NCBI GenBank assembly: GCA_021775475.1
Contig: JAJFHS010000017.1
Location: 1 to 64,000, forward strand
Source of the DNA: Hyphomicrobiales bacterium
GTDB lineage: Bacteria > Pseudomonadota > Alphaproteobacteria > Rhizobiales > JAJFHR01
Direction of reading: 5' to 3'
DNA length: 64,000 bases
A program made the position numbers and the translations under genes. How positions within the stretch are numbered: position 1 is the first letter of the stretch; every line of letters begins with the position of its first letter. This document shows, one piece after another, positions 34,171-41,917 of the stretch. The notes under the pieces were generated by a model, which was given only the letters and a program-made list of their open reading frames with translations, had not been told where the DNA came from and did no database searches.

Positions 34171-34219
34171 CAGGCTCATAACCTGAAGGTCGTTGGTTCA
34201 AATCCAACCCCCGCAACCA
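34171..34219 (+). other. attR: Attachment site: 3' half of initiator tRNA-fMet
   Basis: The 49 nt match the anticodon stem-loop (CAGG-CTCATAA-CCTG, anticodon CAT), T-arm (GTTGGTTCAAATCCAAC) and 3' acceptor strand with CCA (34217-34219). The acceptor strand CCCCGCA implies a C1-A72 mismatch, the mark of initiator tRNA. No 5' half precedes it, so this is not a gene but the duplicated 3' end left by a tyrosine-recombinase element. Confidence 0.8.
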
Positions 34220-34247
34220 AAATTCATCAATAAATTCAAATGCATAC

Positions 34248-34280
34248 AAATGAGACGCGAGAGCGTCTCATTTCGTTTTC
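34248..34280 (+). terminator. Terminator downstream of the tRNA 3' end
   Basis: AAATGAGACGC (34248-34258), loop GAGA, GCGTCTCATTT (34263-34273), then CGTTTTC. A stem of 11 bp with T-rich flank placed 29 bp after the CCA end is what would follow a native tRNA gene, so chromosomal sequence probably resumes here. Confidence 0.65.
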
Positions 34281-34348
34281 TTCTCGAATCGCCACCATGT
34301 CGCCACCGTGCAAGAAGAAATATTTTGCTGTTATTTGATTGCAGGCCT

Positions 34349-34858
34349 CTATTCTGGGCTTAAACGCTCTTTAGCGTAAAATGTGAAGGTCAGTGACAAG
34401 GCGTCGAACAGCCCCATCCGATAGTCCTCACTCTTCCAAAGTTTGCGCATTGGCGGTACGCGAGGTGCAAATTCCGGCAAGACATCGGCGATAGCGCGAG
34501 CGATTTCGTCTTTGTTGAAGGCTCCGTAATAAGCGAAGCTTGCACGAATATCTGCCCTTGAATAACGCAGCACCCTGATGTTTTTCTTTTTTGCCAGTTT
34601 CGCGATGCGATTGATTACCTCTTGGATAGCATCGGTGCATCGTGCCATTTTCGCAGTACAGTCTTGCACGACAATCACTGATGGCTCGAACAGATGCAGA
34701 AGCAGCCTTACATGCTCAAAATAGTCATTCTTGTCTTTGACGGTCTTGATGCCCCAGTCCACCGGCGCAACGACACCCTCGAATACCGCATAACCGAAAC
34801 CGCGTGTGTTGAAGAAGATAGAAAGCACTAAAGGCTCTCTCATATTTGTTGAATTCAT
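34349..34858 (-). CDS. RuvC-fold (RNase H-like) protein, first Asp missing
   Basis: 169 aa with the pattern of RuvC-like nucleases: LSIFFNTRGFGYAVFEG in place of the usual IDxGxxxxG strand, VIVVQDCTA as the second acidic position, and MGLFDALSLTFTF with the C-terminal Asp. The first catalytic Asp is replaced (FNTRG), so it may be inactive or the alignment imprecise. It overlaps the XRE gene by 4 bp and is translated after it. The pair probably belongs together as a small regulatory or DNA-binding unit. Function unknown. Confidence 0.6.
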   Translation of the reverse strand: MNSTNMREPLVLSIFFNTRGFGYAVFEGVVAPVDWGIKTVKDKNDYFEHVRLLLHLFEPSVIVVQDCTAKMARCTDAIQEVINRIAKLAKKKNIRVLRYSRADIRASFAYYGAFNKDEIARAIADVLPEFAPRVPPMRKLWKSEDYRMGLFDALSLTFTFYAKERLSPE

Positions 34859-35208
34859 AAGCTTGGGCCACGCGACCCAATCCGCTCGATGACCTGGATA
34901 AGCATGTCACGCTTGTGTGTAGGGACATTCTCATCGAAACTTTCCTCGAATTGGTCTACGAACGCATGGATGCGTTGCCTGGTTAACTTTTCGACCTTTC
35001 TATACAGACCGGGATATAGTTCGTGCGGCAACGCATCGAAAAGAACCTGACATGCCAACACTGTTTCGAGACTTGGATTGCGGTCCAGCCGCTCATAACG
35101 AGAGATGGCCTGTCCACTCCCCAAACCCAGCAAACGGGCGACCTCCGATTGCGTTAAACCACAGCGTTTGCGATATGTGCGAAGATAAATTGCGATTGCG
35201 TTATTCAT
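34855..35208 (-). CDS. XRE-family HTH regulator
   Basis: 117 aa from the ATG at 35208 (a GTG 18 bp upstream is in frame). The N-terminal Cro/CI-type helix-turn-helix reads IYLRTYRKRCGLTQSEVARLLGLGSGQAISRYER, with the canonical GLTQ and ISRYE elements. The C-terminal half is helical. First gene of a two-gene operon with the RuvC-fold protein (ATGA-type overlap). It likely represses its own promoter. Confidence 0.8.
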   Translation of the reverse strand: MNNAIAIYLRTYRKRCGLTQSEVARLLGLGSGQAISRYERLDRNPSLETVLACQVLFDALPHELYPGLYRKVEKLTRQRIHAFVDQFEESFDENVPTHKRDMLIQVIERIGSRGPSL

Positions 35209-35339
35209 AAGCCGATGACGGCGCACACGAGTTGAATTGCAATGGTTGAGATTTATCGGTTTCTTGAAAAACTACTCAGAGTCTAGGGATGCAAAAAGCA
35301 ACCGTCATCAGCGACAATGAGCTCGATGACATCTTGAAT

Positions 35340-35930
35340 TCATTTTGGGACAAACGAGCTTTCAGTAGAGGAATGTTTTTTTTGGCGAGATTGACTGCAT
35401 GCCTGTGCGAATTCTCGCAATGCACCGAGAGCATCACTATCTTCAACAATCGACAGAAGCGGCGCTAGTATTTGATTGAGCCGGGGTTCTATCGAACGGT
35501 CCACTAATTCGTTTGTGGGACTGTGTTTTCCCCAATTATGAAATCGGTACAATAGGAGTTTGTTGCGCAGCGCCTGCGCCTCTTTTGCATATTTTGAGGG
35601 CAAATTTACAGGAATGTCTTCTCGCAAGTTCCGAGCGCCCGTTATTTCAGTAATGAAGCGGCTTTCCAAGGCGGTATCATCATAGCCACCTCGCGTTGCG
35701 ACTATCTTTGGTCCAAAAATCTGGAATACGCGTGGGTCAAATTCACGATCACGCGTAATTTGGGATCGCAGTACAGGCATCCCACGAACATTCCCGTTGT
35801 TGAAGATTTTCACCATGTCGGCTTTCTCATCTGAAAAGCGGAAATCTGCCTCATCGACGATCAGCGTGCCACCGAACATACGGTGGATTGTTCTGACCAT
35901 TTCTTTGTTAGTCGAATCAGGCCCTTCGTT
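35340..35930 (-). pseudogene. Primase/helicase-type ATPase, C-terminal fragment
   Basis: Readable frame from about 35930: MVRTIHRMFGGTLIVDEADFRFSD (Walker B IVDEAD), then NNGNVRGMPVLRS, FGPKIVATRGGYDDTALESRF with a sensor-type Thr-Arg, and REDIPVNLP. This is the C-terminal part of phage/plasmid-type primase-helicase ATPases. Walker A and everything upstream are missing because the fragment is joined to the CD-NTase fragment. About 190 aa remain of a protein that should be more than 400. Confidence 0.6.
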
Positions 35931-36442
35931 TTACCGGTTTCCTTTTCCGAGTCCTGGATTCTTTGAATCTCAGCTCTAGGATCAACCACTTCCCAACTAC
36001 CTCCGTTGACAGAGTTAGGAATTGTGAAAGTCCCGTCGTTCCTCTCCCAGGCAGGCTGCACCTCAATATTATGTTGTGGATCGGCAAATTCCAAAACGAC
36101 GACTTTATTCCAGGCTTTTATTGGCGTCTTTGGATACTTCTCTTCGAGAATTCTTTTTGTGGTTTGCAATAGCTGAGACTGTGGATTCGAATCGTTATCA
36201 TCGTATTCAGCAAACTTTTCCGGTGGCATTACAAAAATGACGTCCACATCTCTCGCTGGTTGAATATGTGTTCGTTTACCGTAAGAACCAATAAGGAACC
36301 TTGTACTGCCATCGTAATTTGAATCTGGGTAATAGCGTTCATGAAGTTTCTTGCATACACCGTCATATTTTTTCCGCGCGTCTTCGCGCTGCTCAGCCGA
36401 CAACTTTATTGCATCAAGAAATTTTTCGAAATCATCATTCAT
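35861..36442 (-). pseudogene. CD-NTase-like nucleotidyltransferase, N-terminal fragment
   Basis: The first 175 or so residues match cGAS/DncV-like nucleotidyltransferases (SMODS type) of CBASS defence: FLIGSYGKRTHIQPARDVDVIFVMP holds the GS and DxD metal motifs, and VVLEFADPQHNIEVQPAW supplies the third acidic residue. The family is about 280-300 aa; here homology stops near KGLIRLTKKW, where the sequence passes into a helicase-like gene in another frame. The C-terminal lid domain is missing and no effector gene follows, so this is a dead remnant. Confidence 0.7.
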
Positions 36443-36728
36443 TGAAAATAGTATACGCTCAATGTTGCTACATACAATACGGCAAGATAAAAAACATAGT
36501 GCCGGAGATAGCTTAAGCCATTGAATTTGCTTGATATTGTTGGCGCCGCAATGTTTTCTATGGTGTTGTTAGCGTGTAACTAACTGAAATTGATGCATTT
36601 TTTCAGTACCAGTCCAGTTTCGCTCAGGTTCACCAGGCAAAGCAAGTTACTACGCGACTTTCATTGGCAATCAAAAACCGAGCTACAAACTGACCATAGA
36701 ACCTGTCAAAATTAGGCCCAGTATGTTC

Positions 36729-38006
36729 TTAACAACCAAGTGCAAAAGCAGCTGTTTCAACGGCCTTTTGAGTTCTGTCAAAATCTTCATCGGTGAGGGC
36801 CAGACAGGGGTACATTTTTCCAGGTGACTTGAATATGCCCTGTTTTCTCAAACCGGCATTATACCGGCTGTTCAAATCTGCATTGGCCTTTTGTGTGTCT
36901 CGATAATTGCGTACCGGTTGGTTGGTGAACAGGATATCGAACAAGGTTTCATCACCGACAATCTGGTGATCGATGCCAGCAGTTGTAAGGGCATCTGATT
37001 GCATCGTCATCAAGCGAGCGCCATAATGGCGCAGGCGTTCATAAGTGCCCTTGCGCCGCAAAATCTCCATGGTTTTCAATCCGGCAACCGCAGCTACCGG
37101 ATTGCCCGACAAGGTTCCCAATTGCATCAGCCATTTGTCGGCACCGACTTTGGATTTATCAAAGTGATCCATAATATCACGTCGCCCACCAATTGCTGCC
37201 AGCGGAAAGCCGCCACCGATGATTTTTCCCAGTGTACAGATATCGGGAATAACGCCGAAGCGTTCCTGCGCACCTCCATAGGCAAGACGAAAGCCGGTGA
37301 CGATTTCATCGAAGATCAATAAAATCCCGTGCGCTGTACATTCAGTTCTGAGCGCTGCAAGATATCCCTCTTCAGCCGGTATGATCCGTTGCAGCGGTTC
37401 GACAATCATGGCGGCTATATCACTGCCATGCTCTGCCAGCAGTGAGCGCACAAATTCAATGTCATTGAACGGGGCAATTAGCATTTCGTTGCGTACGCTG
37501 TCAGGAATACCTGCGCTGTCCGGCACGGCTTGCGGAAAATTGACCTGTCTTGACGGGGCAAGAGACATTTGCGCTTCTGCCGACATGCCGTGATAACCGC
37601 CTTCAAACTTGAGTATTTTTGTACGCCCGGTAAAGGCGCGGGCAAGGCGGATGGCATACATGTCAGCCTCACCGCCCGACGTCACAAAGCGGACCTGTTC
37701 AGCGCATGGCACGGCTTTGACGATCTCCTCGGCCAGTTCGATGCCAGAGGCATTGTTGGCAAAAAACGTCATGCCCCTGGGCAATTGCTCGAACATCGCT
37801 TCCATCACCTCGGGATGGCCATGGCCGAGCAGCATTGGGCCAGAGCCAATCAGATAGTCGATATATTCATTGCCATCTTCATCCCACACATGGCTGCCTT
37901 CACCACGGGCGATGATGATGCCGGGATCAAAATTGCCAAAGCCGCCCGCTGGCAAAACGGCTTTGGCACGGTCAATCCACTCGGCCTGGGTTAGAATTTT
38001 TTGCAT
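36729..38006 (-). CDS. Class III aminotransferase, HemL (GSA aminomutase)-like
   Basis: 425 aa PLP enzyme of fold type I. The PLP Lys is in CTLGKIIGGGFP, preceded by the Asp in LLIFDEIVTGFR; SGGEADMYAIRLARA and EGGYHGMS are further hallmarks. It resembles glutamate-1-semialdehyde aminomutase but sits in a catabolic operon, where such paralogues act on other amino compounds. It is the last gene of the leftward operon, 10 bp after the enolase-superfamily gene, and probably handles an amino or aldehyde product. Confidence 0.85.
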   Translation of the reverse strand: MQKILTQAEWIDRAKAVLPAGGFGNFDPGIIIARGEGSHVWDEDGNEYIDYLIGSGPMLLGHGHPEVMEAMFEQLPRGMTFFANNASGIELAEEIVKAVPCAEQVRFVTSGGEADMYAIRLARAFTGRTKILKFEGGYHGMSAEAQMSLAPSRQVNFPQAVPDSAGIPDSVRNEMLIAPFNDIEFVRSLLAEHGSDIAAMIVEPLQRIIPAEEGYLAALRTECTAHGILLIFDEIVTGFRLAYGGAQERFGVIPDICTLGKIIGGGFPLAAIGGRRDIMDHFDKSKVGADKWLMQLGTLSGNPVAAVAGLKTMEILRRKGTYERLRHYGARLMTMQSDALTTAGIDHQIVGDETLFDILFTNQPVRNYRDTQKANADLNSRYNAGLRKQGIFKSPGKMYPCLALTDEDFDRTQKAVETAAFALGC

Positions 38007-38016
38007 CCGTTTTGTC

Positions 38017-39120
38017 CTATTCGATTTGGCAACGCGGTTTGCCCAGGCTTGCCGGGTCCGGGCTTACGCCAAGACCAGTGCCTTGAGGTGGTGCGATGCG
38101 CCCGTTGCGTCTCACAGGGCCGTTTTCATCAAGCCGCGGTGATACGTAGAATGACAAGTCGCAGGTGTTCATCAATCCATCTGCCGGTGTACTGGCTGCC
38201 AGATGTAGCAGGGCTGCTGTTGTGATGTCGCTGCCCCAGGTGTCTTCAATGCACATTTGCGCGCCGAGGTAGAGGCACAAATCGCGCGCCCGGCGGGAGG
38301 CAGACAGCCCCCCAAGCTTGGAAAGTTTCAGGGCAACCGCATCCATGCAGCCATGGGTGTGTGCCTTTAGAAGCGATTGCGTGTCATGGGCAGTTTCATC
38401 CTGTTTCATTGGCAAACCCGTGGCGCTGCGCACGGCGGCGCAGTCTTCAATCGTCGCACAAGGCTGTTCCAGCATGATGTCAAGATGGCTGACTGCCCGG
38501 CCCACGCGCGTTGCCTCCAGCCGTGAAGCACCGCAGTTCCAGTCGCCATAGACCAGTGAGCCATCCCCCACAGCCTCGCGGACTTTTGTCAGGCGCTCGA
38601 CATCGGTGCACCAGTCATTGTCGCGCCCCAGTTTAACCTGAAATTGTGTAATTCCGGTTGCCTGTGCTTCACGGGCAATGCGCGCCATTTCGTCGGGCGC
38701 AATGCAGGTAATGGAATGATAAAGCGGCATGTCCTTGACCTGCCGACCACCAAGCAGGGCATAAAGCGGCAACCCGGCGGCCTGAGCTGTTAAATCCCAT
38801 AGCGCCGTGTCGATCACCGATTTGGCATAGGGGTGGCCGATCAGCCGGGCTTCCAGCCGGTCCATGACCGCTTCCGGCCCGACCGGATCGGCACCGAGAA
38901 GAACAGGCGCCATTTCTTCAACCGCAGGCGCAACACCATTTGCATAGGCCGGAAGGTAAAACGGGATCGGACAGACTTCACCCCAGCCAGACAACCCAGT
39001 ATCGGTTTCAAGCCGAAGCACTACAGTGTCAACCGTGTCACAGGTCTTGCCGACGGCCATATGGTAGGTTTCATGGCTGGTCAGCGGCACATGCCAAAGC
39101 GTGATTTTGGTGATTTTCAT
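38017..39120 (-). CDS. Mandelate racemase/muconate-lactonizing-family enzyme 1
   Basis: 367 aa enolase-superfamily enzyme: an N-terminal capping domain (VVLRLETDTGLSGWGEVCP) and a (beta/alpha)7-beta barrel. Barrel residues seen: the QVKLGRDND lysine at the end of strand 2, the metal ligands in YGDWNCG (Asp), MLEQPCAT (Glu) and KQDETAHD (Asp/Glu), and the strand-6 Lys in ALKLSKLGG. A Lys-Lys pair suits racemization, epimerization or dehydration of amino-acid-like substrates (hydroxyproline betaine or cis-3-hydroxyproline enzymes are the nearest I can think of). It overlaps the cupin gene by 4 bp. Confidence 0.85.
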   Translation of the reverse strand: MKITKITLWHVPLTSHETYHMAVGKTCDTVDTVVLRLETDTGLSGWGEVCPIPFYLPAYANGVAPAVEEMAPVLLGADPVGPEAVMDRLEARLIGHPYAKSVIDTALWDLTAQAAGLPLYALLGGRQVKDMPLYHSITCIAPDEMARIAREAQATGITQFQVKLGRDNDWCTDVERLTKVREAVGDGSLVYGDWNCGASRLEATRVGRAVSHLDIMLEQPCATIEDCAAVRSATGLPMKQDETAHDTQSLLKAHTHGCMDAVALKLSKLGGLSASRRARDLCLYLGAQMCIEDTWGSDITTAALLHLAASTPADGLMNTCDLSFYVSPRLDENGPVRRNGRIAPPQGTGLGVSPDPASLGKPRCQIE

Positions 39121-39710
39121 GCCCGCGCCTCCAGACCAGGTTTTGCCAGCAAGCCTTCACCGCGCCAGAAAGCGGCCGCCAGCATCGGGCCGCGCTTCAT
39201 TTTGATGGCATGTTTTTGATTGGGAAGATGATGAACCACATCTGATGCATGGCATTGTCTGGGGCGGCGGCCCTGACTGATGAATTTGCCGCTACCAGCA
39301 AGTACCAGATAAAACTCTTCTGGTTCGTGCCAGTGCTGGCGATATTCAAGACCATCGCCCCAATACCCCACTGACACACGAATCTCTCTGCTGACAAAAA
39401 TTCCATCGGGTGAAACAAGATTGAACCATCCATAATTTTCCAGATAATGTTGGTCAAACCCGTCTGTTTTTGAATAACTTTGCTGCCAATGAAATTGCGA
39501 TACCGCCTTGATAATGGTCTGAACAACAGGCCGGGTTTGTTTGTTGGCCAAATCGCTCAGGCCTGCGAGGCGTTTGCAAACAGGCAGGGATAGTGGTTTC
39601 TCGCAAAACTGGTCAAGTCCACTCATCCTTTCTGCAAACCAGGACAGTTCCCCACCGGTGTTGCGGGCCAGGTCGCGCAGTTCTTCAAACAGTTTTCCTA
39701 CAGCATCCAT
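39117..39710 (-). CDS. DddQ-like cupin, DMSP lyase family
   Basis: 197 aa with a C-terminal cupin. The metal-binding motif reads QHWHEPEEFYLVLAG, with H126, H128, E132 and Y134, and a further His at 167. This spacing (HxHxxxExY and a distal His) matches the ligands and catalytic Tyr of DddQ-type dimethylsulfoniopropionate lyases, and length fits. dddQ genes of roseobacters lie near mandelate-racemase-type genes as here. It may cleave DMSP to acrylate and dimethylsulfide, or act on a related compound. It lies between the two enolase-superfamily genes (4-bp overlap and 3-bp gap). Confidence 0.75.
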   Translation of the reverse strand: MDAVGKLFEELRDLARNTGGELSWFAERMSGLDQFCEKPLSLPVCKRLAGLSDLANKQTRPVVQTIIKAVSQFHWQQSYSKTDGFDQHYLENYGWFNLVSPDGIFVSREIRVSVGYWGDGLEYRQHWHEPEEFYLVLAGSGKFISQGRRPRQCHASDVVHHLPNQKHAIKMKRGPMLAAAFWRGEGLLAKPGLEARA

Positions 39711-39713
39711 TGA

Positions 39714-40823
39714 TCACTCCTTGTAAACGGCAACAGGGTCCCCCAAAACTGCAGGGTCAGGTACAATTCCGTGGCCGGGGATATTGCTCACAGTCAACTT
39801 GCCATCCACATTGCGCGCTCCCTGACCCGGTGCGATGTCTATCGTCAGCATGTCCTGACAGGCCCATGTGCCAAGCCGGAACTCGCGCGGAATGGATTGG
39901 GCCAGATGGGCGGCTTCGGTATCGGCCATAACAGAGCCGCCGGTTGCCATGATGTACATCTGAATGCCGTGGGCCAGCGCAACATCGCGCATGCGCACCG
40001 CTCTGGTCAGCCCGCCAACCCGGTTGAGCTTGATGCCAAAGACCTCGGCCAGACCATCGCGTGCGATACGTGTTGCATCCTGCAGGGTGACCAGGCTTTC
40101 ATCAACGCTGATCGGCGTTGTAGTGATTTGTCTGAGCCCGGCAATATCATCCAGTGTTTCGCAAGGTTGCTCGACGGTGATGCCAAGATCGGCCACTGCG
40201 TTCATGACAATGGAGGCTTCGCGCCGGGTCCATGCCCGGTTGACGTCATAAAGGATACGTTCATCCGGTAGCCGGTTGTCTTCCAGAAAGCGAATGCGGC
40301 CAATGTCCTTGTCAATATCACCTCCGACCTTGCAGGAGTGAACCTTGTAGCCAATTTTGCGATAAGACTTGATTATATCCAGCATATAGTCTGGATCGCC
40401 AGAGGAAACTGATGAAGCAATCCAGGTGCCTTCTTTATCCCGGCCGCCAAGCATATCAGCAATCGGCAAATCTGCAGCCTGTCCGGCAATGTCCCAACAG
40501 GCCAGATCAATCGGTGCCTTGGCATAAAGGTGTCCCGGTAAACACTGGTCCATCGCCCGTTCCATATGGGCCAGTTTGCGTGGGTCTTTCCCCAATATCG
40601 CCTGCGCCATGGTTTCAATTCCCGCCCGGATGCCCGGACCGTGAGCTGGCACATAGGTATGACCCCACGGGGTGCCTTCACCCCAGCCGGTTATCCCTGC
40701 ATCAGTTTCGATTTTGACAAATGTCGCATCAAGAACTTCAAATTTCAGACGCCCGCCGGAAAGCCAGTAGGGATGTTTCAGTGGCAGATCTTTTTGATAG
40801 ACTGAAATTTTTGTAATTTTCAT
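39714..40823 (-). CDS. Mandelate racemase/muconate-lactonizing-family enzyme 2
   Basis: 369 aa, a paralogue of the enzyme encoded at 38017 but clearly divergent. The capping domain is TFVKIETDAGITGWGEGTPWG. In the barrel, HSCKVGGD carries the strand-2 Lys, ILYDVNRAW the first metal Asp, TVEQPCETL the Glu and ISVDESLVT the third; FGIKLNRVGG has the strand-6 Lys. YIMATGGSVMADTEAAHLA is typical of the last strands. Same family of reactions as its neighbour, probably another isomer or step. It overlaps the dehydrogenase gene by 4 bp. Confidence 0.85.
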   Translation of the reverse strand: MKITKISVYQKDLPLKHPYWLSGGRLKFEVLDATFVKIETDAGITGWGEGTPWGHTYVPAHGPGIRAGIETMAQAILGKDPRKLAHMERAMDQCLPGHLYAKAPIDLACWDIAGQAADLPIADMLGGRDKEGTWIASSVSSGDPDYMLDIIKSYRKIGYKVHSCKVGGDIDKDIGRIRFLEDNRLPDERILYDVNRAWTRREASIVMNAVADLGITVEQPCETLDDIAGLRQITTTPISVDESLVTLQDATRIARDGLAEVFGIKLNRVGGLTRAVRMRDVALAHGIQMYIMATGGSVMADTEAAHLAQSIPREFRLGTWACQDMLTIDIAPGQGARNVDGKLTVSNIPGHGIVPDPAVLGDPVAVYKE

Positions 40824-41917
40824 GGTAGTACCACAATATTGCCAGTGTGTTTCTTGTCGATGAACGCCTGCTGGGCCTGGTGCAGGTCATTCAGTGGATA
40901 GGTCGCGGTCAAAACCGGTCTGATTTCATCCTTTTCAATATAGCCAACCAGATCAGAGAAAATATGGGGCGGGATGACGGTTGAGCCGGTAAAGGTCAGA
41001 TCGCGCAGATAGAGCGTTCTCAGGTCAAGCTCAACAACAGGTCCGGCAATAGCGCCTGAACAGGTGTAACGGCCACCGCGGGCCAGCACGTCTATTAGTG
41101 TCGGAAAGTATTTACCGCCAACAATATCAGCAATGACCGTTACGGTGTCTTTGCTGGCTGTTCTGTTGAGAGCGCTTTTCAGGTCCGGCGGATTGCGAGG
41201 CAAGACGACATCAGCTCCAAGTGCCTGAACCTGCACATGCTTTGCCTCAGACGCAAGGGCGATTACCATAGCTCCGCGGCGTTTTGCCAACTGAAGGAGT
41301 GCAGAGCCGACACCACCAGATGCACCGGTTACCAGCACCCGGTCCCCCGGCCCGGCATTTGCACGCGAAAGCATGCCTTCAGCGGTTGAGTAGGAACACG
41401 AAAAGGTTGCCAATTCGGCATCGCTCAGGTCGCTGTCAACTAACGCAACATTCCGGTAATCGATTGTTGTATATTGGGCAAATCCGCCATCGCATTCAGA
41501 ACCGAAATAGCCGGACTTGTCTCTGTTCAGCGGATCGTCCCAATCACGCAACCAGTTGTCCGTCATAACCCGCTTGCCGATCAATGCAGTATCGGCATCG
41601 GGGCCGCAAGCAACAACATTTCCCACAACATCGGCTCCCTGTATTCTGGGAAAAGTTATTGGCGCGCCGCCCCATGTGGGGTCCTCGTCAGCCACTTTCT
41701 CATAGGCACCACCGGTCGTTGCCTCATCGACGGTTTTTGAATACCAGCCGGAACGGGTATTGACATCTGTGTTGTTCAAACCGCAGGCGGTAACCCTGAT
41801 CAGAACTTCAGATTTTTCCGGCACCGGCACCGGCCAGTCCTCATGCCAGACCAGCTTGTCCAGGCCCCCGTGGCCCTCAAGCACCATGGCATTCATCATT
41901 TTGGGAATTTCACTCAT
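40820..41917 (-). CDS. Zinc-type medium-chain dehydrogenase/reductase
   Basis: 365 aa MDR protein: a GroES-like N-terminal domain (EVLIRVTACGLNNTDVNTR) and a Rossmann domain with the NAD(P) motif VLVTGASGGVGSALLQLA. The zinc-site Cys/His typical of alcohol dehydrogenases are mostly absent (CGLNNTD instead of CHTD), so it looks like a quinone-reductase or enoyl-reductase-type MDR. Acrylyl-CoA reductase would fit DMSP breakdown but cannot be assigned. It overlaps both neighbours by 4 bp in the leftward operon. Confidence 0.8.
   Translation of the reverse strand: MSEIPKMMNAMVLEGHGGLDKLVWHEDWPVPVPEKSEVLIRVTACGLNNTDVNTRSGWYSKTVDEATTGGAYEKVADEDPTWGGAPITFPRIQGADVVGNVVACGPDADTALIGKRVMTDNWLRDWDDPLNRDKSGYFGSECDGGFAQYTTIDYRNVALVDSDLSDAELATFSCSYSTAEGMLSRANAGPGDRVLVTGASGGVGSALLQLAKRRGAMVIALASEAKHVQVQALGADVVLPRNPPDLKSALNRTASKDTVTVIADIVGGKYFPTLIDVLARGGRYTCSGAIAGPVVELDLRTLYLRDLTFTGSTVIPPHIFSDLVGYIEKDEIRPVLTATYPLNDLHQAQQAFIDKKHTGNIVVLP

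Larger units (their letters stand above)
1..34219. mobile_element. Integrative mobilizable element (right part, ending at tRNA-fMet 3' half)
   Basis: Everything from the window start to 34219 has accessory character: defence operon, antirestriction genes, RIT element, resolvase, coupling protein, two relaxases with oriT-like sites and an abortive-infection TA pair. It ends at a copy of the 3' half of an initiator tRNA on the plus strand. For elements that integrate into tRNA 3' ends, the intact tRNA and usually the integrase lie at the other end, so they should be left of the window. No VirB/TraB-type mating-pair genes are seen, so a mobilizable element is inferred. It could be a composite of more than one element, because there are two relaxase/oriT sets. 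Confidence 0.65.

Noticed and set aside
34171..34219. A functional tRNA gene
   Set aside because: Only the anticodon loop to the CCA end is present; no D-arm or 5' acceptor strand precedes it.
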